Positions 1 to 5,801 of a stretch of 5,801 nt of DNA are shown piece after piece. Below the pieces are notes generated by a model. The model searched no databases. It had not been told where the DNA came from and saw only the letters and a list, made by a program, of their open reading frames with translations. A program made the translations under genes and the position numbers. This DNA is from an uncultured Lachnospiraceae bacterium (GTDB taxonomy: Bacteria > Bacillota > Clostridia > Lachnospirales > Lachnospiraceae), in the NCBI GenBank assembly GCA_902782625.1, contig CACZNZ010000145.1, positions 1 to 5,801 of the forward strand, given 5' to 3'. Positions within the stretch are counted from its first letter, which is position 1; each line of letters starts with the position of its first letter.

Positions 1-1689
1 AAGGGAAGCAAGAAGAGTATTACCCAGATGTTCCCGGAGATTTACCGCAGGATCTTCCCGGCGGAAGGAACTTCCAGAAATTACGAGATATCCTTCGAGG
101 ATAAGAGATATCGGGTAGAATGCAACAGTATTTTACTGAACGGACTTAAGTCGGAGGACAGGGAAGAAGGAGAAATCCTGCTGGTCTTCTACTTTTTTGA
201 CGAGACGGAAATCAGGGACTATCAGGATGAGAAACGCAAGAAAAACCCTGTTGCCGGCCTGATTTACGTGGACAATTACGAAGAAGTCCTTGAGAATATG
301 GAAGAAGTCAGGCAGTCACTGCTTCTGGCGCTGGTGGAGAGAAAGATCTTAAAGTCCATGCAGAGCTATAAGGGGATTGTCAAAAAGTTCGAAAAAGACA
401 AATATCTGTTTGTGATCGAAGAACAGCATCTTCCGAAGCTTATGGAAGCAAAATTCTCCATTCTCGACGAAGTCCGCAGCATTAATATCGGTAACGATCT
501 GTCCATGACCCTGAGTATCGGGGTAGGTGTGGACGGGGAGACCTATGCGGATACCTACGAGAGCGCCCGGATCGCGATGGATCTTGCCCTGGGCCGGGGC
601 GGTGATCAGGCGGTTGTCCGGGAAGGAGACTCCATTTCCTACTATGGTGGGAAGACACAGAAAGTAGAAAAGAGCACAAGGGTGAAAGCCAGAGTCAAAG
701 CACATGCTATGCGTGAGCTGATGCTTGGCAATGACCAGATTCTTATCATGGGGCATAAGAACCCGGATGCCGACTGCGTAGGCGCAGCCCTCGGTATCTA
801 CCGGCTTGCCCTTACGCTTGGAAAGAAAGTCAAACTGGTTGTGGATGAGCAATGTCCGGCTATCGAGCCGATCGTGGAAGTCCTCCGGACACAAAAAGAT
901 CCAGAAGAAGAGATCTTTATCAGCAATGAGGAAGCCAGGGCTATGAAAAGCGAATCAACCATGCTCGTCGTCGTGGATGTCAATGTGCCTTCGATGACAG
1001 AATGTCCGGAGCTTTTGCGTAAGATCCCTACGGTGGCAGTGCTTGACCATCACCGGCAAAAGAGCGAGATCATCAGAGAAGCCGTGGTTTCTTACGTGGA
1101 ACCGTTCGCATCATCCACCTGCGAGATGGTTGCGGAGATTCTGCAATATACGCAGGATAAGATACGGCTGCGCCCGATCGAGGCGGATGCGCTGTATTCT
1201 GGTATCCTGGTCGATACCGACAACTTTGTGATCAAGGCAGGTGTCCGTACATTTGAAGCAGCGGCCTACCTGCGCCGAGTCGGAGCGGATGTCACCCGGG
1301 TTCGGAAGATGTTCCGCGAAGACTTTGATCACTATAAACTGCGATCCAATATCATTAATCGTGCCGAGATATACCTCTCGGAATTCGCCATCTCGACGCT
1401 GGATGGGACAATGATCAGCGGAGCGACTGTGGTGGGTGCCAAAGCGGCTAATTCCCTGCTCAGTATACAGGGGATCCGGGCAAGCTTTGTCCTGACAAAA
1501 CTGGCGGATTGTATTTATATCAGCGCAAGATCCATCGATGATGTCAATGTGCAGGTCATCATGGAGAAATTCGGAGGCGGAGGTCATCTGACTGTAGCAG
1601 CAGCGCAGGTAAGCGATGCACAGTTTGCGGATGTCATAAAAAGCCTGAAAGAGATCTTAAAGATCATGAAAGAAGAAGGAGATATATAA
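1..1689 (+). CDS. gdpP: Cyclic-di-AMP phosphodiesterase GdpP, DHH/DHHA1 family (5' end missing)
   Basis: This is the C-terminal 562 codons of a GdpP-type protein. The frame is open from base 1, so the ATG at 28 is internal and the true start lies upstream. GdpP family members hydrolyse c-di-AMP to pApA and are membrane anchored by two N-terminal helices, which are not in this window. Visible in order are the end of a PAS-like domain (about 1-250), a degenerate GGDEF domain (about 260-640, with the SIGVGVDG strand near 511 but no GGDEF signature), and the catalytic DHH-DHHA1 module. Its metal-binding motifs are GHKNPDADCVGAA (751-789), VVVDVN (Asp at 976), LDHH (1042-1053), LVDTDNF (Asp at 1213) and the DHHA1 GGGGH (1573-1587). 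All expected catalytic Asp and His residues appear present. It ends 2 nt before rplI, and gdpP-rplI-dnaB is a common Bacillota arrangement. The PAS domain in this family can bind heme, but that cannot be judged here. The family call is secure; activity is inferred. Confidence 0.95.
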   Translation, partial: KGSKKSITQMFPEIYRRIFPAEGTSRNYEISFEDKRYRVECNSILLNGLKSEDREEGEILLVFYFFDETEIRDYQDEKRKKNPVAGLIYVDNYEEVLENMEEVRQSLLLALVERKILKSMQSYKGIVKKFEKDKYLFVIEEQHLPKLMEAKFSILDEVRSINIGNDLSMTLSIGVGVDGETYADTYESARIAMDLALGRGGDQAVVREGDSISYYGGKTQKVEKSTRVKARVKAHAMRELMLGNDQILIMGHKNPDADCVGAALGIYRLALTLGKKVKLVVDEQCPAIEPIVEVLRTQKDPEEEIFISNEEARAMKSESTMLVVVDVNVPSMTECPELLRKIPTVAVLDHHRQKSEIIREAVVSYVEPFASSTCEMVAEILQYTQDKIRLRPIEADALYSGILVDTDNFVIKAGVRTFEAAAYLRRVGADVTRVRKMFREDFDHYKLRSNIINRAEIYLSEFAISTLDGTMISGATVVGAKAANSLLSIQGIRASFVLTKLADCIYISARSIDDVNVQVIMEKFGGGGHLTVAAAQVSDAQFADVIKSLKEILKIMKEEGDI

Positions 1690-1691
1690 CT

Positions 1692-2138
1692 ATGAAGATC
1701 ATATTACTGGAAGATGTGAAATCTCTTGGCAAAAAAGGAGATCTTGTCGAGGTGAACAATGGATATGCGAGGAATTATATTCTGCCTAAAAAACTCGGCG
1801 TCGAGGCGACCGGCAAGAATATTAATGACCTGAAGCTGAAAAAAGCACACGAGAACAAAGTTGCCGCACAGCAGCTGGCGGATGCGGAAGCACTTGCCGA
1901 AAAGCTGAAAGATCAGTGCGTGACAATTCCGATCAAGGTCGGAGAAGGCGGTAAAGCATTCGGGGCCATATCCACCAAGGAGATTGCCCAGGCAGTAAAG
2001 GATCAGTTAGGCTATGATCTTGACAAGAAAAAGATATCATCTGAAGAAGCCATCAAGACTACCGGGATGCACGAAGTAAAGATCAAACTGCATCCGAAGG
2101 TTACCGGAACATTTAAGGTAAACGTGATCGGGAAATAG
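1692..2138 (+). CDS. rplI: 50S ribosomal protein L9
   Basis: A complete 148-aa L9, the usual family length. L9 binds 23S rRNA at the base of the L1 stalk and helps maintain reading frame. The N-terminal RNA-binding domain opens with MKIILLEDVKSLGKKGD and continues with the L9 signature around NNGYARNYILP (about residues 22-32). A lysine- and alanine-rich connecting helix (about 43-75) leads to the C-terminal domain, which contains GEGGKAFGAIST (about 78-89) and ends with VTGTFKVNVIGK. The start is supported by AAGGAG at 1676-1681, 10 nt before the ATG and lying inside the end of gdpP. The 2-nt gap from the gdpP stop implies an operon and possible translational coupling. Nothing about it looks unusual. 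Confidence 0.98.
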   Translation: MKIILLEDVKSLGKKGDLVEVNNGYARNYILPKKLGVEATGKNINDLKLKKAHENKVAAQQLADAEALAEKLKDQCVTIPIKVGEGGKAFGAISTKEIAQAVKDQLGYDLDKKKISSEEAIKTTGMHEVKIKLHPKVTGTFKVNVIGK

Positions 2139-2162
2139 ATTCCATACGAAAGAGAGAATGCC

Positions 2163-3512
2163 ATGCCGACAGTAGATGAGAATTTCATAAGAAAAGTCCA
2201 GCCTCACAGCGAAGAGGCGGAACGCTCCGTGCTCGGGTCCATGCTGATGGACCGGGATGCGATCGTCTACGCCTCGGATATCCTGGCAAAGGATGACTTT
2301 TATCAGAGACAGTACGGCATTTTGTTCGAAGCGATGGTCGAACTGTACCGAGAAGGGAAAAATGTCGATCTGGTCACTCTGCAGAATAAACTTAAAGGAA
2401 AAGATATTCCGGAAGAACTGACCAGTCTGGATTTTTTCCGGGACATTATCGATGACCTGCCGACTTCCGTCAATGTGCGTGATTATGCCAGGATCGTCCA
2501 TGAGAAGGCGACAATGCGGGCACTGATCAAGGTGACCGAGGATATCGGCAACGAATGCTATCTGGGCAAGAAAGATACTGCACAGATTCTGGAAGATACG
2601 GAATCCGGTATATTCGGGCTGCTTCAGGACAGAAACCGCATGGCGGATTTTACCGATATCAAAAAGATCGTCATGGACACCTTAAAGGAGATCGAAGAAG
2701 CCTCCAAGACACGGGGAAGGATCACTGGGATTGCTACTGGATTTACCGAGCTAGACTATAAGCTTACCGGGCTCCATCCTGCGGAACTGATCCTTGTGGC
2801 GGCCAGACCGGCAATGGGCAAGACTGCTTTCGTTTTAAATGTGGCACAGTATGCCGCGTTAAAAGGCGGACACAAAGTCGCGATCTTTTCACTGGAGATG
2901 TCAAAAGAACAGCTGGCTACCAGAATGATGGCTTCGGAATCCATGGTGGATTCCCAGAACATCAGGACAGGAGATATGAGGGACTCTGACTGGGAGAAAC
3001 TTTTAGAGGGAGCCACTGCCATCGGCAGATCCAATCTGTATATCGATGACTCAGCCACATCCTTTACCGAAATTCGGTCCAAATGCCGCAGGCTATGCCA
3101 GCGGGAGAAAGTGGAACTGATCATCATTGACTATCTTCAGCTGATGAGCGGCGGAGGACGGAGAAACGAATCCAGACAGCAGGAGATTTCTGATATTTCA
3201 AGAGGATTGAAGGTACTGGCCAGAGAACTGGGGGTACCGATTATCGCACTCTCCCAGCTGTCAAGAGCCGTGGAGGCGAGGCAGGATCACAGACCGATGC
3301 TCTCGGATCTCAGGGAATCCGGGGCGATCGAGCAGGATGCAGACGTGGTCATGTTTTTGTACCGTGATGAATACTACAATGCTAACACCGAGAAAAAGAA
3401 TCTCGCGGAAGTTATCGTGGCCAAACAAAGAAATGGTGCTACAGGAACGATCGAGCTGGTATGGCTAGGCAAATATACCAAATTTGCTAATAAAGAGAGG
3501 ATTCATGGTTGA
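2163..3512 (+). CDS. dnaB: Replicative DNA helicase DnaB
   Basis: A complete 449-aa DnaB-family hexameric helicase that unwinds DNA 5'-3' at the replication fork and interacts with primase. In Bacillus subtilis the equivalent gene is called dnaC. The N-terminal helical domain (about 12-115) begins with the typical PHSEEAERSVLGSML, followed by a linker and a RecA-like ATPase domain (about 182-447). Visible motifs are Walker A ARPAMGKT (214-221), FSLEMS (242-247), Walker B LIIIDYLQLM (319-328), the SQLSR motif (364-368), SDLRESGAIEQDAD (381-394) and the arginine-finger segment KQRNG (421-425). No intein or truncation is seen. It starts 24 nt after rplI with only a weak purine-rich ribosome site (GAAAGAGAG, about 2148-2156), which would fit low expression or coupling to rplI. 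The downstream T-run has no GC-rich stem before it, so transcription may continue into the next gene. Confidence 0.98.
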   Translation: MPTVDENFIRKVQPHSEEAERSVLGSMLMDRDAIVYASDILAKDDFYQRQYGILFEAMVELYREGKNVDLVTLQNKLKGKDIPEELTSLDFFRDIIDDLPTSVNVRDYARIVHEKATMRALIKVTEDIGNECYLGKKDTAQILEDTESGIFGLLQDRNRMADFTDIKKIVMDTLKEIEEASKTRGRITGIATGFTELDYKLTGLHPAELILVAARPAMGKTAFVLNVAQYAALKGGHKVAIFSLEMSKEQLATRMMASESMVDSQNIRTGDMRDSDWEKLLEGATAIGRSNLYIDDSATSFTEIRSKCRRLCQREKVELIIIDYLQLMSGGGRRNESRQQEISDISRGLKVLARELGVPIIALSQLSRAVEARQDHRPMLSDLRESGAIEQDADVVMFLYRDEYYNANTEKKNLAEVIVAKQRNGATGTIELVWLGKYTKFANKERIHG

Positions 3513-3516
3513 TTAA

Positions 3517-3544
3517 TTGACTGTTTTTTTGTATCATATAAACA
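3517..3544 (+). promoter_or_regulatory. Possible weak promoter for the L,D-transpeptidase gene
   Basis: TTGACT at 3517-3522 resembles a -35 box. Possible -10 boxes are TAAACA at 3539-3544 (16-nt spacer) or TATAAA at 3537-3542 (14-nt spacer, which is short). A T-run lies in the spacer. The match is partial, and the downstream gene could instead be read through from dnaB, because no terminator is evident between them. Confidence 0.3.
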
Positions 3545-3625
3545 GTAGTCTTTACGGAAACGATAGTTTACGAAAGAAGGAAACAGGGAAACAAGAGAGT
3601 TACTTTAGGAAAACAGGAGGAATTT

Positions 3626-4534
3626 ATGAAAAAACACCTAAGACATCTGAGCGTACTTTTATTTGCCGCTGTTTTGCTCTTTTCCATGGGAATCATTGCT
3701 TCCGCAGAGGAAAAAGCACAGGCAAGTCAGGTAAGTGAAACATTTACGGGCATCAAAGATCTGCAGTATTATGTGGCAGGCAAAGTTGTAGCAAAAAAGG
3801 GCTGGGTAAAATATAATGATGAGAACTATTATTTCTCAGGCGGAAAAGCCCTGACAGGTTGGAATTATGTGAAAGATTTAAGCGGTAGTTCCAAGAAGTA
3901 CAAATACTACTTCACAAAGACAGGTGCCCTCAGCGAGAACCTTTTTAAGACATTCGGATTAAAAGGAGCACTCAAGCTTCGTAAAAAAAAGATGAAAGTA
4001 TTTGTGAATCTGACGACTCACAATATCACACTTTATCTCTATGATGCCAAGAAGAAAGATTATATCGTGCCGGTTAAGAGCTGGGTATGCTCCACAGCAC
4101 GTGACGGTCACAGCACAAGAGTCGGTAACTACCATATTAAAAAAGGTAATTCCACCGCATGGTTTACTTACAAGAAGAGTACACCGCATCATTACTATCA
4201 GTATAAAGTAAAGATCGCCAACACACTGATGCTCTTCCACTCCGAGATGTACGGAAGAATCCGCAACAAGAAAAGCCTGATCGTTCATACATACAATGCA
4301 CTCGGAACCAATCAGACAACGAGATGTATCCGTCAGCAGTGCGGTAATGCTTACCTCCTTTACAGAATTACCAAAGAGAACAAGTATCCGCTTCCTGTAA
4401 AGATCTATCGTTCCGCAAACAAGGGACCGTTTGGTAAGAAGACTCTGGCGAACTCCGGTGGAAAACTGAAGAAGTCACAGAGATATGACCCGACAGATCC
4501 GAAGTTCAACAACCAGAAGATTACTTATTATTAA
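3626..4534 (+). CDS. Secreted YkuD-type L,D-transpeptidase-like protein with cell-wall-binding-like repeat region
   Basis: This 302-aa exported protein is probably involved in peptidoglycan cross-linking or wall attachment. The start is fixed by AGGAGG at 3615-3620, 5 nt upstream. A signal peptide occupies residues 1-27: a basic start, a hydrophobic core LLFAAVLLFSMGIIA, and an ASA|EE cleavage site. Residues 46-107 are rich in YY, GK, GW and YF motifs (LQYYVAGK, GWVKYNDENYYFSGGKALTGW, YYFTKTGAL), resembling choline- or cell-wall-binding repeats. Residues 123-250 resemble a YkuD catalytic domain: VNLTTHNITLYLYD (127-140), VCST (154-157), TRVGNY in place of the usual TPxGxY (164-169), LFHSEMY (203-209), YNALG (223-227) and the presumed nucleophile Cys234 in TTRCIR. 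The canonical motif is SHGCIR, so the His and Gly before the Cys are replaced by Thr and Arg. The protein is strongly basic and Tyr-rich. The fold assignment is fairly good, but activity is uncertain because of the altered motif. Confidence 0.82.
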   Translation: MKKHLRHLSVLLFAAVLLFSMGIIASAEEKAQASQVSETFTGIKDLQYYVAGKVVAKKGWVKYNDENYYFSGGKALTGWNYVKDLSGSSKKYKYYFTKTGALSENLFKTFGLKGALKLRKKKMKVFVNLTTHNITLYLYDAKKKDYIVPVKSWVCSTARDGHSTRVGNYHIKKGNSTAWFTYKKSTPHHYYQYKVKIANTLMLFHSEMYGRIRNKKSLIVHTYNALGTNQTTRCIRQQCGNAYLLYRITKENKYPLPVKIYRSANKGPFGKKTLANSGGKLKKSQRYDPTDPKFNNQKITYY

Positions 4535-4562
4535 TTTACATCATTAAAATTAATTAAAAGAA

Positions 4563-4605
4563 AAGCCCCCGGTTCATGGGACCCTAATCCATGAACCGGG
4601 GGCTT
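4563..4605. terminator. Strong bidirectional intrinsic terminator between convergent genes
   Basis: A perfect 17-bp stem pairs AAGCCCCCGGTTCATGG (4563-4579) with its complement at 4589-4605, around a 9-nt loop. It lies 29 nt past the L,D-transpeptidase stop and 27 nt past the ferredoxin stop on the other strand. Read on the minus strand it is followed by a good T-rich tract (TTTTCTTTT), so it is best suited to the ferredoxin transcript. The + strand side has only a weak T tract (CTTCTTG). It probably serves both genes. Confidence 0.9.
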
Positions 4606-4631
4606 CTTGATTCGTTAGGAATGATATGTGA

Positions 4632-4820
<189 letters not shown>

Positions 4821-4851
4821 TTATTTAGCGTTTAACTATATGCTGGTTTTT

Positions 4852-4880
4852 ATTGTATAGTATTTTTTTTAGAATAGCAA
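4852..4880 (-). promoter_or_regulatory. Ferredoxin promoter (sigma-A type)
   Basis: On the minus strand, TTGCTA (4880-4875) is followed by a 17-nt spacer containing an A8 run and then TACAAT (4857-4852). Both boxes are close to the sigma-A consensus with ideal spacing. The predicted transcript would start near 4845, leaving a leader of about 40 nt that contains the AGGAGG ribosome site. Confidence 0.7.
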
Positions 4881-4940
4881 GTACAAAATGAAGAACAATT
4901 TAGGGAAGGAATCAGATGTTAAGTTTTGTTTAAATTTCAA

Positions 4941-4978
4941 TTGAATCGCTTGAGATATCCTATACAATCCCTTATAAT
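4941..4978 (+). promoter_or_regulatory. Promoter(s) for the YARHG protein / flavoprotein operon
   Basis: The best match is TTGAGA (4950-4955), a 17-nt spacer and a perfect TATAAT (4973-4978). A second, overlapping candidate is TTGAAT (4941-4946), a 16-nt spacer and TACAAT (4963-4968). A 10-bp perfect palindrome, TTCAATTGAA (4936-4945), overlaps the upstream -35 box and could be an operator, though it is short and AT-rich. The intergenic stretch 4803-5020 also carries the divergent ferredoxin promoter; no other gene is seen in it. Confidence 0.65.
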
Positions 4979-5020
4979 AAACAGGATTATATCTAAAACT
5001 GGCCTCGGAAGGAGAACAGG

Positions 5021-5656
5021 ATGCCGCATAAAGATGAGGCTCGTCATACCAGGAAGCTGATGATCATGTCCATGTTGATTGTTTTTGGCGTGGTTGCAGT
5101 GGTAATTCTGGCGTTTCATCTGTTGCATCGGAATGATCAGCAGGAGGTTGCTGCCGCGACGGAAGAAGGACAGGGAACGATAGGACAGATGACGTCTGGC
5201 GTGAACGAGTATAAAATAGACAGTACTGAAACTACTGAGTTACCGATAGAAGACGGGACCGTCACACAGCAGGACGGTCAGCGGAAAGACCCGAAAGGAT
5301 CTGCCGATGAACTCTACATTGTGGCAGGGGATGACAAAAGCACCAGCCCCTATGGAAAGATTGCCCACATTTCTTATTCCAATACAGTAGTGTACACCGA
5401 TGAACTGCTCGAAAAACTGCAGCCGGACGGACTGCGTATTACAAGGAATGAGATTTTTGCCCGGCACGGCCGGATGTTTAATGATCAGCGCCTGCAGGAT
5501 TATTTTAATCTGCAGAGCTGGTATGTAGCAAGATATTCCCCGGAAGCTTTCGATGATACCTGCCTGAACCAGGTGGAGAGAGATAATGTAACAAAGATTT
5601 TGGAATATGAGCAGAAGAATTCTGCGAATAAGGATTTGACAGGAGTAAACCCATGA
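5021..5656 (+). CDS. Membrane-anchored protein with C-terminal YARHG domain
   Basis: A 211-aa protein of unknown function. AAGGAG at 5009-5014, 6 nt before the ATG, supports the start. A basic N-terminus (HKDEARHTRK) precedes one hydrophobic helix (about 13-35), so the rest should lie outside the membrane as an N-terminal signal anchor. No lipobox is seen. Residues 38-95 are low-complexity, rich in Gln, Glu, Thr and Gly, and look like a flexible linker. After a short segment (96-137) comes a YARHG-type domain at about 138-197: LRITRNEIFARHGRMF, LQDYF and WY. The signature is FARHG (146-150) in place of YARHG. In Bacillota, YARHG domains occur on extracellular proteins, often with zinc-ribbon or peptidoglycan-related partners; their ligand is not established. 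The gene overlaps the next by ATGA, so the two are probably co-translated. A wall- or envelope-related role is inference only. Confidence 0.85.
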   Translation: MPHKDEARHTRKLMIMSMLIVFGVVAVVILAFHLLHRNDQQEVAAATEEGQGTIGQMTSGVNEYKIDSTETTELPIEDGTVTQQDGQRKDPKGSADELYIVAGDDKSTSPYGKIAHISYSNTVVYTDELLEKLQPDGLRITRNEIFARHGRMFNDQRLQDYFNLQSWYVARYSPEAFDDTCLNQVERDNVTKILEYEQKNSANKDLTGVNP

Positions 5657-5801
5657 CAGATGTACTGGTGATTGGCAGCGGACCGGCAGGACTTTCCGCC
5701 GCTATCAGCGCAAAACAAAATCATCTGAATACGGTGATTGTTGAGAAAGATTATATGGGAACCGGACAGATATCCGGAAGTGTCCGTGTCGACAATTATC
5801 C
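5653..5801 (+). CDS. Thioredoxin-reductase-like NAD(P)/FAD flavoprotein (3' end missing)
   Basis: Only the first 49 codons are present; the gene runs off the window. The ATG at 5653 overlaps the previous stop as ATGA, and AGGAG at 5641-5645 lies 7 nt upstream. The protein starts with a beta strand and the FAD dinucleotide-binding loop GSGPAGLSAA (8-17), then VIVEKD (28-33) ending the second strand. The segment GQISGSVRVDNYP (38-50, Pro inferred from two bases) matches the GGQI..(V/I)xNYPG region of thioredoxin reductases, with TGQI instead of GGQI. The redox CxxC, expected near residue 135 in thioredoxin reductases, is outside the window, so this could equally be a ferredoxin-NADP reductase-like or alkyl-hydroperoxide-reductase-like relative. 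Naming it trxB would be premature. Confidence 0.82.
   Translation, partial: MTDVLVIGSGPAGLSAAISAKQNHLNTVIVEKDYMGTGQISGSVRVDNY

Noticed and set aside
349..894. 181-codon minus-strand open frame opposite gdpP
   Set aside because: It lies wholly antisense to conserved GdpP coding sequence and shows no recognisable domain; I saw no support for it as a gene.
1111..1587. 158-codon minus-strand open frame opposite the DHH/DHHA1 region of gdpP
   Set aside because: Antisense shadow of a conserved catalytic domain, with no recognisable protein features.
2037..2501. 154-codon minus-strand open frame spanning the rplI-dnaB junction
   Set aside because: It is opposite two well-conserved genes and has no recognisable motif.
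3504..3530. Possible terminator after dnaB (AT-rich near-palindrome followed by T7)
   Set aside because: The GTTGATTAATTGAC element pairs imperfectly and is AT-rich, so it is too weak to call as a terminator.
3517..3738. 73-codon TTG-start + strand frame upstream of and overlapping the L,D-transpeptidase gene
   Set aside because: It would need a TTG start with no good ribosome site and overlaps a clear signal peptide in another frame; its composition is low complexity. The AGGAGG at 3615-3620 belongs to the ATG at 3626.

Overview
The window is low-to-moderate G+C chromosomal DNA, with strong AGGAGG-type ribosome binding sites and the gdpP-rplI-dnaB gene order typical of Bacillota. The clostridial-style 2[4Fe-4S] ferredoxin, the L,D-transpeptidase with a cell-wall-binding-like repeat region, and the YARHG-domain membrane protein suggest an anaerobic gut-type Clostridia, probably Lachnospiraceae or a relative. 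This placement is inferred from gene content and protein style, not from a search.

Bases 1-3512 hold a tightly packed + strand housekeeping block. It starts inside gdpP (c-di-AMP phosphodiesterase, 5' end outside the window), followed 2 nt later by rplI (ribosomal protein L9) and 24 nt later by dnaB (replicative helicase). The close spacing points to co-transcription. The block joins second-messenger turnover linked to wall and osmotic homeostasis, translation, and chromosome replication.

Bases 3513-4605 hold a single secreted protein gene, preceded by a 113-nt leader with its own strong Shine-Dalgarno and a possible weak promoter. The protein has a signal peptide, a Tyr/Gly/Trp-rich repeat region resembling cell-wall-binding repeats, and a YkuD-type L,D-transpeptidase domain. 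Its active-site motif is unusual: TTRCIR where SHGCIR is usual. A perfect 17-bp hairpin follows and separates it from a convergent gene.

Bases 4632-4802 on the minus strand encode a 56-aa 2[4Fe-4S] ferredoxin, with its own promoter and Shine-Dalgarno. Its two halves share a 25-nt stretch that is identical at the DNA level. The ferredoxin diverges across a 218-nt intergenic region (4803-5020) from a + strand pair: a membrane-anchored YARHG-domain protein (5021-5656) and, overlapping it by ATGA, the start of a thioredoxin-reductase-like flavoprotein that runs off the window end.

I do not see convincing evidence for a wholly new system. The points most worth following up are the altered L,D-transpeptidase motif, the coupling of a surface YARHG protein to a redox flavoprotein beside a ferredoxin, and the near-homogenised ferredoxin repeats.
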